From: Whitmania pigra
Taxonomy: Eukaryota; Annelida; Clitellata; Hirudinida; Haemopidae
DNA: 64,000 bases
Assembly: GCA_021613335.1 (NCBI GenBank)
Contig: JAJTWR010000231.1
Coordinates: 3,388,501 to 3,452,500 of the forward strand
Direction: 5' to 3'
Shown here: positions 38,923-50,690 of the stretch, piece after piece
Position numbering within the stretch: position 1 is the stretch's first letter
Layout: each line of letters opens with the position of its first letter
Made by a program: the position numbers and the translations under genes
Notes under the pieces: generated by a model
The model's database searches: none
Told to the model about the DNA's origin: nothing
The model's input: only the letters and a program-made list of their open reading frames with translations

Positions 38923-39834
38923 GCTACTGTGACGAGGATGTTTATAGTTTTATTTGGTTTGTAAAATGTTTAAAGATCATCTACTTAGAGCAAAGTGATC
39001 CCCGCATTTATTATAAATAAGATAAATGATATAAAAAAAATCATACAAATAATAAATAATTTATTTTATATAATTCACCATAAATATGCATTTATTATGA
39101 TTAAAAATTTTTCATCATGAATTCTTGGTGAAATGACTTTTTAATTGAATGTGACATATCTTCTTCATGCAATTGAAGATCTCTATAAATTTCTCTTGAA
39201 ACTTTTAATGAATTTATTATTATTATCAAATCAATTTATTATTATTATTAATAATATTAATATTATATAATATATAATTATTATAATAATATTGTTATTA
39301 TTGTCAACCTTCCGAACTTTAAAATTTGCGAAAAATCATGAATCTGCCCCATATGCACTTTTATCAGTCAAATTGCAGATTTTATCTTTTCGACATCTTT
39401 TCGTCTCCAACGAAATTTTTATTTGAATGCGGTTTTTTATTAAAATTTTACTCTTGCATTTAAATCAGTTTAAAAAAATTCAATTTATATGTAATTTCAT
39501 TAAATTAATGCATTTAACACTCATGTGAGTAAATAAATATGTTTGAATTATTGTGAACACATTCTCACAGCCATATTCTGTGCAACTAATTAGCTAATAT
39601 GGTCTTATTATTAAAAATATTAATTTTTAAAATTAATCAATTTAGATTTATTTTACAAAAAACATTTCGAACATTTGACATTTATTCATATTTCCATTTA
39701 TTACTCTCACATTTCAATACTTTGTTGGTTTGAGGATATTATTAATTTTTTTTTATTTTTTAATTTTTTAAATTATTTATTTATTTATTTCAACCTAAAA
39801 GAGGGTCACAGGTGACCACTAACACTAATTTGAG
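38923..39834. other. AT-rich spacer
   Basis: (ATT)/(TAT) palindromic tract at about 39216-39305 and a (TTTA)n run at 39776-39792. No gene seen. Confidence 0.4.
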
Positions 39835-40010
39835 TCAGATAATCTGTACACATATATTACATATAATCCGTCCATATATATTACATATAATCTGTACATA
39901 TGTATTACATATAATCTGTACATATATATGACGAATAATCTGTACATATGTACTACATATAATCTGTACATATGTATTACATATAATCTGTATATAATAT
40001 ATACATATAA
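39835..40010. repeat. 24-bp minisatellite, about 7 copies
   Basis: Unit ATAATCTGTACATATGTATT plus ACAT, head to tail with few changes. Confidence 0.85.
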
Positions 40011-40875
40011 TTCTAGAAGGGTTCTTGTGAAAAACCTTTGGTGTTTCGATCTTTGTTATGAGCTCCTTGTTATGGGGTCTCCAGACTGGGAACAATACCC
40101 GAGGATTGGCCTTATTAAAATATGTTTTTAAAATTATAATATAAATGGAATATTATTTTTTATATAATATGAATATTATATTATTTGGTCCGAAAAACAA
40201 ACACCTTTAAAAAGAAAATTCCCTTCATTCACGAGTTCAAAAAAAAAAAAAATAATGAAATCTTCTTATTAAAACATTTAAGACTTTTTCCACTTTTGAT
40301 TTTTTCCAACCTCCTTTTAGTTTTTTCCTGCCAAATTGAAGTTGAGAAAATTTCCTTCGTCCTGCTGCGAATTCAAATGAAACATCCTAACGTTGATGGA
40401 AAGGCGCAATAAATGTCTTGTGCCTCTGATGCACTTGAACCGGGTCCAATCGAAATAATGCATCTTCAATTCTCAATTCTGCTATTCAGACGTGGAACAT
40501 TTGGTCAAAACGTCCTCTGCATTTCATTCTGTTTGTCAACATAATTGCATTCCTTTAATGCATCTTTCATTACTTTTTCCATTAATTTCCATCAACTGCA
40601 AATTGGACGAGTTTTGGAATTGCAGTTAAAAGAAAATAAGTTTTGTATCGCGATTTTTTTTTATTTTCAGAGATTTCTTAAAAGGATGAATTAGGTTTTA
40701 ATATTTTATTTACTTGTAAATCATTTATCACAGTCAGAGTTGATAAAAATAATTTTTTTTTTGTAATTTGTAATTTAAAAATATATTTAATTTAAAGTGC
40801 GCAGTCCTCAAGATTGACTCTTAACTTATGCAATAAAATAAACTAAATACATATTTTATCTGAAATATTTTTCAG
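40011..40875. other. Upstream region of receptor module 1
   Basis: AT-rich, with a GC-richer patch at 40015-40105 that may be decayed repeat. A good acceptor, ATTTTTCAG, ends at 40875, 32 bases before the ATG, so the first coding exon may be preceded by an unseen 5' UTR exon. Confidence 0.35.
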
Positions 40876-40907
40876 ATCAGAAAAACAAAGTCATCCGTAA
40901 CAGAACG

Positions 40908-42565
40908 ATGATGAATATTGATTTGCTGATCATCTGGATTGCATCCTCAATCAAATTTCTGTCCATCGCTCGAGGGGATTCTTTCCTTCACTCTTCACTC
41001 CCCTTCTCTCCAACTTTTCTTCCGCCCAGCTTTAAACCTGCAAATGGCTCTTTAACTTATCTCCACAAATTTGTTTCAGCCAGGTACGAGGTCTCTAGCG
41101 ACAAGAAATATCGGAAACTGACTTGCAAAGAAAGACTTTTAAGCGGCGAAGTGGAGTTGAAAAACTCTACCGCATCATCGACAACTTACAACATCGTCGC
41201 ATTTTTGCCTTTCGATTCCCACAAGAAAGGCTTCAGTTCCATGTTCAGCATAGAGAAAGTTTACCCCGCCGTAGAAATTGCACTGGAGAAAATCAAAATC
41301 CTCAACCTGCTTCCGAAGGGACACGAGCTGGTTTTCAGATACGCTGAGGATCTTCCAGACGATCATGCCGAAGCGTTGAACACGGCCATTCAACTGGTCT
41401 TCAACAACAAGGCCGACATGTTCCTCGGACCTGCTTTCGACTACGCAGCAGGTCCCATAGCCAGACAGGCACGCTATTGGAACATGCCTCTGTTCACTGC
41501 AGGGGCGTTTGCAAGCGAAATTGGACAAAAGAAGAAGGATTTGTACAACATGGTCATCAGAGTCGGTGCTACGATCGACGTCTTGTGCAAGTGCATTCTC
41601 AGAACTCTCGTCGAACACAAGTGGACCAAGGTCTGAGGGGAGCAATTAAATAAATATTTTATCAATAACTAATGCTTGACATGTCGTGGCATATTGATAA
41701 GCTTTAAGCTTTTATTGTAGTGTAAATTTAAACTATAGGTTGACAAGGAAATGTATGCTTTTAGAGTGTTTTCGTTCATAATTGAAAAGTAATTGCTTTG
41801 TTTAATTATTGTTTCGTTTAATTAATGGCTTCCTAGAAATAAACTTATTTTTACTATTTACGTGCAAAATTCTACGAGATCCGAATGTTTCAATGCATGT
41901 CTCCTATAATTAGGACGAATTTCAGGAGAGGCTTTTTAAAAAGAAGTGTTTTGTGTTTCTTGTTCAGTTAGTTATTTGTCGGGTAATTATTTATCAGTTG
42001 ATTATTTAGTTTGTATTTATAAACAAATTTGGCACATAAATATAAGATGTTTACTTATCTTGTAGCAAAACATTTGCATCTTATTATTTGTAAAGATTCT
42101 TTGTCACTTTAGAAAATAATCTGAAAACATTCGGCAAAAGTTTAAATATATTTGAGTCATTCTCGAAGCGTAACATAAAGGCATTTTTTTTATTTAAGAT
42201 TAGTCAATGTTGGAATAAGAGATTCTAGAAAATATTTTCTAAATTTTAAAATAATACATTTTATTGTCAGATTGTTAATATTTTCTTTAAACTTGCCTTT
42301 AATCAAAACAGTTTAAACAATAAAAATTTATTGCCATAAAAATTGATTAAAAGACTGTAAAATACACTCGAAATTCAGGTAAAGTCAGTGAGGCAGCCTG
42401 ATGGGCATTCGAGAATCACGGCAAAGTTCTGCCAATTGGCAATCAGCGGTCTTCACGACCTCATCAAACGTTCGCAACACAACATTTCAAATGATTTCAC
42501 GAAATTCGACAAAGTTGAAGATTTTCTTGACGTCATCAACGAACAAATTGGAATGAAGTTCTCAA
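40908..42565 (+). CDS. Natriuretic-peptide-receptor-like protein, N-terminal half of the ligand-binding domain (module 1, 2 exons, partial)
   Basis: Exon 1 40908-41630 (241 codons, donor AAG|GTCTGA, phase 0); exon 2 42379-42565 (acceptor ATTCAG, donor A|GTGGGT, phase 1). Signal peptide about residues 1-23 (MMNIDLLIIWIASSIKFLSI). The ANF-receptor fold runs from YNIVAFLPF (94-102) through VYPAVEIALEKI (118-129), MFLGPAFDYAAGPIARQA (171-188) and MPLFTAGAFAS (193-203) to W239; exon 2 continues with AKFCQLAISGL and VEDFLDVINEQIGM. This matches the membrane-distal part of natriuretic peptide receptors / receptor guanylate cyclases, which bind peptide outside the cell. The rest of the domain, membrane span and any cyclase are not in view. 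The cysteine in LGPxC-Y and its upstream partner are replaced (F177; no Cys near 145-155), while Cys259 is kept. N-glycosylation sites at NGS 46, NST 86 and NIS in exon 2. Confidence 0.85.
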
Positions 42566-43146
42566 GTGGGTCACTTTAATTATCAATCATAATTAAGTAA
42601 TTAATAATAATATTTATGTAATTGTTGAATATATCTCTAAAAAATATTATTCATATTTATATAATTACTAATAATTGTTACTACGTAATTATTATTATAT
42701 TTCAATTCATGTAAAACAAAATAAATTTTAAATATATTAAACATATTTCAAAATTAAACGAAAAGACTCATCGATGCTCGATGCTTTATTTCAGCAGAAG
42801 AATTAACTTTTGAAAGAACTTTTGAATGTCTCCAGTAAATTCACATTTAAAGCTGTGTTTGTGAAAATACTTTAATTGAATTATTACTTTTATTTCAATT
42901 ATTTTTATTTTGTTTTGAATTTATTGAAGAAGTAGAACTGATCTCAAGTGGTGTATGATGGTGTGTAGTCGTAAACTATTTCTATATTTTACACTGTAAT
43001 TCTTTAAATTAATCTATTTCTTTCACTTCTGATTACTTGTGATATGATTAAAATTTTGTAGTCTAACGAGCACGCCATTTTGTGAAATAAAAACAAAACT
43101 ATAGATAAATAAAAATTGAATTAAACGCATGTCAAATAAAATTTAA
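42566..43146. other. Intron or intergenic AT-rich DNA
   Basis: Follows the phase-1 donor of module 1. No further receptor exon seen. Confidence 0.4.
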
Positions 43147-44332
43147 TATGAAATGGAACCCACTTATCTCAACCTCGGTTAACTCTCCAGCCCTATTAAG
43201 TCGACGTTTTTGTGGAACTTCCAAATTCCTTCTTTGTCTTATCATTTTCTCATCAGTTATGTCGATTCATTTAAGTCTCCGAATCCTAGTATCTCGAGCG
43301 CAAAAAGAGGGCCGAATTCGCCACTTTACATCGGTTATCTCGATCCCTTGACTAATCTCTGGCTTTAAAGCAGAACAGCCAAATTTCCATTTTGTAGAAT
43401 CATTTTCTCATCGGTTATGTCGATTCATTTATCTCGCCGAACCCAATTCACTCTTGCTGATTTTGTCTGAGGTGTAACACGCTCTATTTATTACGCAAAA
43501 AGCTATTCTGTTTATTTTTTTGTTCTATAAATGTTTTGTTGTTAAGAAAAAACCGGACGATCAGACAATAGAGAAAAGGTATGAAATCATACTGCAGCTT
43601 GAACAAGAAACAAAAGTTCTTTGTATATTTTTGTCTAAATTTTTGTTGGACAGGATCGCCACTTGCCATGAGATCAGAATATCTTCTGAGAATTTCATTC
43701 AATTTAACTTTTATATGGGTTGTAAACATCCACCTTCTTTTTGTAAACTTCTTCCCTTGGCTTTTCAGCTTGCGTTTTAAAAGCATGGAACTCTTCCTGA
43801 AGCTTTGTCATGGCATTCCAGCAAACACCATTTCAGGATGGAAAATGAAGGCGGACATGATAAAACAAATGTATGAGAAGTTTGTCTGTCTTTGGTACAT
43901 CAACAAAAAAACTTAGATTGACTGAGCACAAAGATGTCGACGATGTAATGCTTCAATGGTTCAAGAGTTGTCAATGGGAGGATTTTGTGAGCGATCTCTG
44001 TTTGCAATACAGGAAAAAATTATTTAAAAAGATTCGTATCGAGAATCGGCGGCGATTCTTATTGCGAATAGATAAATCTCTGCTGTTAGTTGGTTACCAC
44101 ATGACTGTTGTTGTTAGCAAGCATGTACGTACATATTGCTTTTATCAATATCAAATATCAATTGCTGTTGTGTGAGCGAATTGAACATGCACTCTCATTT
44201 ATTAACGCACATTATGTACATAAAGAAATTTAAAACATGTGTTAATAAGCAGTCGCCATCTTTGATTTTCGGTTATTTCGACGCTTTTTGGCAAACCCCT
44301 AGGCCGGCGACATAACCGAATTCGACCACATT
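43147..44332 (+). mobile_element. Tigger/pogo-like transposon, copy A, degenerate
   Basis: Left end GGAACCCACTTATCTCAACC then TCGGTTAACTC; right end GGCCGGCGACATAACCGAAT. The ends match copy B at 47.3-48.4 kb in the opposite orientation. Transposase remnants in several frames: DDQTIEKRYEIILQLEQ (about 43557-43607, a CENP-B/psq helix-turn-helix start), HGIPANTISGWKMK (about 43809-43850) and TEHKDVDDVMLQWFKS (about 43921-43968, CENP-B-type DNA-binding half). An insertion-like extra 200 bases separates the first two, and the DDE core is missing. Confidence 0.8.
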
Positions 44333-47313
44333 TTATCTAAATAAAGTAAGGAAATATAATTAGTAAACTTAATCCTTCAAAATTTCATTTTTGGGTTTTC
44401 TTAAATTTTTTCTTTGCGTGTCACTTTTATCCTCTAAAAAGGATTTACATCAGCTTTTAACATTTTTCAAAATATTTTTTGAGATACCCTAAATAAAATT
44501 TTAAGATTATCATCTTTTAATTTTTAATATTTTTATATTATTAAATTTTATTTATTATTAATAATGCTATTACTATAATTTTTAAAATATTTTTTTAAAT
44601 TTCTGCACTAAAATCCTCCTCAACCAAAGAAAATTATTAAATCAGCTGAAATACCGTTAAGCGTTATTGTAAAACAAATATAAAATATAAAATATGTAAA
44701 ATATAAAATATAAAAAATATAAATTGTAAAATATATAAAATGTAAAATATGAAATGCCAAATCAGATCATAATTATAGTTGTCAGTTTTCACTTTTTAAA
44801 CTCCGGAATAAATTCTCCTAAGAACAAGGTAAGAACGATTTGCATAAAGTTGAAGACTGGCTCGTGATAGGGGCAGCATACGGGCACTCGATGTCCTGAA
44901 GCCCCTGGGAAGGTATGAGAGGTCCACTGGTTGATTCTTTTATAATTTTATTCTTCAGCCTCGTGAATCAATCTGCTTATCAGCTTCAAGTTATGAATAC
45001 AGATATAAACAGATACAAACTTAATTGACCACCGTTTTCTCATCAGAGGATGTTCGTCGTTGCGAAACGAAATGAAATTAAAAATTTGAGATTAACTTGA
45101 AATTATGACAGCCTGTTTTTTTCGCATGTTCATGACGAATAGAACTTCTTTAACCAAGTGGTTTATTTGCGTAGTTAACGAATTTACGTATTTAATTAAG
45201 TAATTTAAAAATCTACTTATTAATTAAGTAATTACATAATGTACGTTTTAATTAAGTAATTAAGTATTTATGTCACATTGCGAACATTCTTTATTAATTT
45301 AAGTTATTTCTAACTTTCTGTTAGACGTCATTTATACAGGTTTATTTTGTGCACATTTATTTGTTTTTAATTAGTATTTGTTTAATAAAGGAAATTTGAG
45401 CAGATGCAGAATGTGACAGATTCTTTCTATTTCAGATACAGATATTTGCAATTTATTAGTAAGAAATATTATATGTAATATTTATAAGTAACAGGTACTT
45501 ACAATATATTCAAACAAATAACAGTGAAAAGATTTTTTTAATTTGAAATCATAAGACTGCTGTTTAAAATAGTATTTGAAATGCCATTTTTTAAAAACTT
45601 TTTTGACATTCACAAGGATTCCAATAAGATACTTCGACAAATTGGCTTCAAATCTACGTTTTATGAGAGAAAGGAACTATTAAAGAATACTTAACAAATT
45701 ATTTAATAAAAATAATAATATTTAATATTTTCAAACTAAATTTACTTTCATAAGACTAAGTAGAACGATGATGTTTTATTGATTAATATATAATAAATAA
45801 ATTTATATTTTGAGGTCTTTTAATGATGACTTTATGATGATTTGATAGTAAAATGTCTTTGCATTCAATCAACATTTGCAACATTTTGATTAACATCTGA
45901 CAAAAAGCTGTTTTATTTCAAACAAATTCTCTCAAAATCACACGAATATTGGCTGAAAACTGACAGGAAAATATCCTCTTTTTATTTTACTGTTAATGGA
46001 ATGACGCCATCAGGCAGTTTTCAGTTCATTCAAATGTGCGGTGGCGTGTTTCGAAGGCCAATAAGCTCAAAGTGGAAAATAAGTTTTAAAGTTTCTTAAA
46101 TTCAACTTTAGGAGGAAACAATAACCTCATCAGACAAATGACTCCTTAAAATGTCCTTCAAACCGTGAAGGCATGTTTCTCTTTTATTTTCTTCCTTTAT
46201 TTTATTAAAATTCCTAAAAATAAAATGTCCAACGTAACAATTTTGTAATTCACTAGCATATTATATTTATATAACTATTAGAATAGTAAATTACAGGCAA
46301 AATATTTTTATAAATTCTTTATAAACTTATTTTTAAAACTTGGTTCCATTAAAGTCATTGCATTTCCATTATAAAATGTTTTTTCTGTACAGAGTATTAT
46401 TTTCATGTCTTTTTTGAAAACAATTGTTAGAAAATTTGTGTTAATTAAATGATAAATAAGATGAAAATTTTCTAATTGTGAATAAATGTGAAATAATTAA
46501 TGTTATGTCTCGAAATGAAATCATGCAACTTCATCAATCAAGCTCACAATCACGATAGTTCTCGACCTTCTTATTTCTTGATTATAATTTTATTATTTTT
46601 TAATAACCATTTATATAAATATTTATTGTTTTCTAATAACTTATATTTATTTATATTAAATATATTATTATATTTATAATAAATATTTTCTAATAACTAA
46701 ATAATAAATATTTACTTATACCTTTATTATTCACTAATAACTATTTAATTATATATTTATTATTTTTTAAATAACCATTTAATCATGAATAGGTTTTTCA
46801 CGTGCTCACTTTAGGAAGATCTTGAACTATTTTTATCGAACCATTCTTTGGATCAAACAATGAGCTAATAATTATTAAAATTTATAATCGTATTATATTA
46901 TTATATTATTTAAAATGATTTTAATTTTTAGTATTTATTTTTATTTAAGGAGAAAAGCTAAAACATATCCTCGATATTTCTTTTTAAAAGAAGTCCACCA
47001 TTAAAATACATTTTATTAATTTTTTAGCATCTTTGTTTGTTTACTTAAAATATTTACTTAAGTCATGTTTAATTTTGTAAATCATTTCGAAAATATAAAA
47101 ACAATTGACCAAAGATATCTTTTTAATATATTTTCTAAATAAATTAAGCTTAAAAGCAAAAACAACAAAAAAAAAACAATTTACAAAGGTAAAGTAAAAC
47201 AAATCCTATTATTGCTTAACAGATTTTATGGCAAATATTTTTCATTTTACATTTTGGATTAGAAAATGTCAAAGATGACAGCATAACTTATTGATAAGCG
47301 ATAAATGATTAAG
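44333..47313. other. AT-rich DNA, no gene seen
   Basis: Contains a TAAAATATAAAATAT tandem patch at 44675-44755 and a GC-richer fragment at 44860-44935 likely to be decayed repeat. I looked for continuation exons of the receptor and found none. Confidence 0.4.
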
Positions 47314-48382
47314 TACAGTCTAACCCGGTTATGTCGCCGGCGTAGTGGTCTCCCAAAAAGCGCGAGATATATGATGGTCGAGATAAACGAAAATCAATAT
47401 CTTAACATGATCTTGAAATTTCTTTATGTGCGTAATGTTAATATATTCTTATGTACGTCTACGTGTTTTTGGTGGATTATTTTTTACAAGAAAGCAAACG
47501 ATATTGATATTGAATTTGATATTGATAACAGCAACATGTACATACGTGTTCGCTAACAGCAAAATGCATTTTTGGCATCTATCCATCTGGCAGCTCGTAG
47601 CACTGTAACTTGGTTCTTCTATTTTTTTCCACCATAAAACGTTATAGTATTTCCAAAACGCCTCAGTTTCAACAGCATTAAAAATCATCCGAGTCTCACA
47701 GATATCAAAAATTGTGCGCATTTGAGTGTTCAGCCGTGAATCTATTTGTTCCTGTTGAACCGCAATATTCTCTCCACAAATCGCTTTGAAGACAATGTCG
47801 TGTTTCTTTTTAAAAAATCCGGCCACCCCTGACGTGCTTTAAAGCCAGGGTGTCCTAGCTTGGCAATAAGTATGTCCGCCTTCGCCATCAGGAAGGAACC
47901 ATTGACGGGAAGTTTTGTTGCTCACGAATTTGTGAACCATTGAAGCACTGCATCGTCGACATCTTTGTGCTCAACCACTGTAAGTATTTTTCTTGATGGA
48001 TGAAATACTGACTTCTCGTTCATTTGCTTTATCACTTCGGTCTTCTTTTCCATCCTGAAATGGTTTTTGCTGGAATGCCATGCTAACGACAAAGGTCTAT
48101 CGGTTTTGTTCCTTGTTCTAGCTGCAGTATGATTTCATACTTTTTCTCTATTGACTGATTGTTCAGTTTTATTTTAACACCTCCAGAAATTTTTAGAACA
48201 AAAAAATAAATAAATAAACAGAATAGCTACAAACAAGTTCAACAGGAGTTACATATATGAAGCGACATAACCGATGAGAAAATGATAAGACAAATAGGGG
48301 AATTTGGCGATTCCACTTCAAAAACGTCGATTTAATAGGGTTGGCGAGTTAACCGAGGTCGAGATAAGTGGGTTCCACTGTA
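47314..48382 (-). mobile_element. Tigger/pogo-like transposon, copy B, with TA duplication
   Basis: Element 47316-48380 flanked by TA on both sides. Ends: left CAGTCTAACCCGGTTATGTC, right reverse-complement CAGTGGAACCCACTTATCTC. The minus strand gives NNQSIEKKYEIILQLEQGTK (HTH_psq/CENP-B), HGIPAKTISGWK, VEHKDVDDAVLQWFTNS, ILIAKLGHPGFKARQGWPDF, FKKKHDIVFKAICGE and RMIFNAVETEAFWK, the block that in active Tigger transposases reads FNADETG. The first catalytic Asp is replaced by Val and the rest of DDE is deleted, so it is inactive. Confidence 0.88.
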
Positions 48383-49985
48383 TAATGTATACAGTCAGAT
48401 TATAAGTTTTATATTCTGAAGTGCATTTTACCATTATTAAGTATAAATAAAATGCAAGTATAATTTAGACAAGACACGGCATCATTACGTGCAGGTTAAA
48501 TGATGCACGTTAAATAAGATTTCATTTTGAGGAGAAAATCGACTGCTTATGAAATGGATTGGATTGTCAAAAATGATCAATCTAGCGTGCATCAGATTAG
48601 TCAAGCATGTAATATTTTGAAAAATCTTTTTTATTGTATTTTTTTATATTTCTTTTCAATTTTAAACGTTTTTTCGTTCCACTTTTGATGTTTCCAAATA
48701 ATAATTTTTCACAATTTTGATCTTTTAGTAATGTCCTTGTTTTTGTAATATAATAAATTTTGAAATTATAATAAGCAAAATAAAGTATAATGAAATATGT
48801 TTTAATAAATCAAAAATGTAAATTTCAAAATGATAAATTGTGACTTTTATCTGAATTTCTAATTAAATTTGCTAATTTGTTTAAGTGGCTAATAAAAATT
48901 TGTTTTCAAAACACTTAAAAATATGATAAATAGTTTAATTATTTTAATTTTTGTTGATAACAATATAAATATTTTATTGCGACAGTTATTACAACTTAAA
49001 ATAATTTTGGCCATTCAAAATAATGCTTAGAGAGCATAAATTTCAATAATTACTTTTTTTAAACATTATAAATGATAAAAAGACGTTGTATCCAACTCTG
49101 ACAGAGAAATAATCCACCAAAATTGAAGTAAAAAGTAAAAGTTAAATTTTAGGTTTTGATTTATTTCCTGAGACAAATGCTTAAATTTTTCATTTGAGAG
49201 GATTTATTTGCAAGCATTTGCGTACAGAGAGTGATGCGGTGTTTTAACAAACAATTTAACGGAAAGTTTTTTCCTCTTCGGCTTAACCTTTACAATCTAA
49301 CCCATGGCGTAAATGGATATCTTCCAACTATAAGAGTCTTGTTATGAAAAGTTATTAACTTGAAAGATCTCATATTTTCGTCACCAAGTGCCTCAGGCGA
49401 TGGAGCAGGTTGTTCGAGATAGAAATATACCAAAACGACAAAACAAAATTTTTCTAAGATATTTTGCATCTTGATTTAATTACACCAGAGAAACAAAAAT
49501 CACATTGATATGTATTTTTAGAGATTATTTGTTTTGAGAAAAATACATTTGAAACAATTGCAAAAATCAATTGAATTACTAAAAACCATAATTTAAAAAT
49601 CAGCCGAATAACGTAAGAATCTTTCTTTTCAAATCACATTTTTTGGCTCGCAGATTATAACTTGGTTTGGCGTTACTAAGATGTCATAAAAAGTTATATT
49701 AATTTTAAATTAGTCAATGTTGAAATAACTTGATGTAATAAATTTTGAGAAATACTTGCAATAATATCAAATAATAAATAATAATAATAGAGTCTAAAGC
49801 AAAATGGCATTCATTTCTCTCTAGCGTATAATTTAAAAAGAAATATTTTTTATTTCATTCGCTAGGGCAATACAAATTTATTTACTCATGACCGTGTACG
49901 TATGGTATGCATTAATTAATTTCAAATCAAATATGTTATTCAGCAAAATGAAATATTTTCAAAATGATTTTCAAACAATAATTAG
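48383..49985. other. AT-rich DNA, no gene seen
   Basis: No domain, RNA or tandem repeat recognised. Confidence 0.4.
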
Positions 49986-49989
49986 TAGC

Positions 49990-50690
49990 TCTTCTGTTAT
50001 ATTTCTATTTTTTACCCTATCTAACTTACTGCATTATAGTATGGGCATCTACTTATAACACACATTTACATCAATTAAATGTATTGCAAAAACGGATTGT
50101 ACGCAAATTTTTCTTATTATCACCTTCCTCACCAACTGCCTCTGTTTTCTCTAACAATAGTCTGTTAAATATATCACAAATTCGTAATTTACAAATTGCT
50201 CTTTTCATGTTTTCATACGATTTCAATTTTCTTCCCAAAATATTCTCTGGTTTTTTCATGTCAAGCAATAACTGCCACAATTCTTCACACTTTCTATGTA
50301 ATATACATGAATATAGCCCTTCTTTTTCCAAATCCACACTTAAATTATTCTCAATTCAATGTTATGACCCAAGACTTTACTCCTCCATACCTTCATCTAC
50401 CAAGGACCTAAATCAGTTAAACACATGCCCTTTCCAATTACTTTATTTACTATTCAAAATGTCCTGCAAACAATATTTATTACAATATTGAGTGCAAGTG
50501 TACAGCTTATGATTTTGTATATAACTACTTTCAGGGTCAGTCCGACAGCGGAAGCGTGTGCTTCCTTAAGGCTGGCCCTTTGGGTTTATTTGAATTTATT
50601 TGCTTTCGCTTTTTGTTTTTTCTATGTTTATAACGACTTATTTGTTTGTTTGATTCAATAAACTCATAAACCAGAAAAAAAAAAACAATA
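49990..50690 (+). pseudogene. 3' end of a LINE: RT C-terminus, 3' UTR and poly(A)
   Basis: One frame from about 50008 to the stop at 50489-50491 gives FLPYLTYCIIVWASTYNTHL, HQLNVLQKRIVRKFF, then NISQIRNLQIALFMFSYDFN, the conserved C-terminal segment after the RT domain in CR1/Jockey/RTE-type LINEs. The 3' UTR contains TCAGTCCGACAGCGGAAGCG and CCTTAAGGCTGGCCCTTTGG, a likely hairpin, then CAATAAACTCATAAACC and a terminal A-run at about 50677-50687. Upstream sequence is absent: a 5'-truncated insertion, nearly open in frame and so fairly recent. Confidence 0.82.

Noticed and set aside
38808..39020. Poly-Asp protein
   Set aside because: Created by GAT/GAC triplets; the overlapping frame is equally open as poly-Met.
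41175..41645. 156-codon minus-strand frame over receptor exon 1
   Set aside because: Antisense shadow; the plus strand has clear receptor motifs and splice sites.
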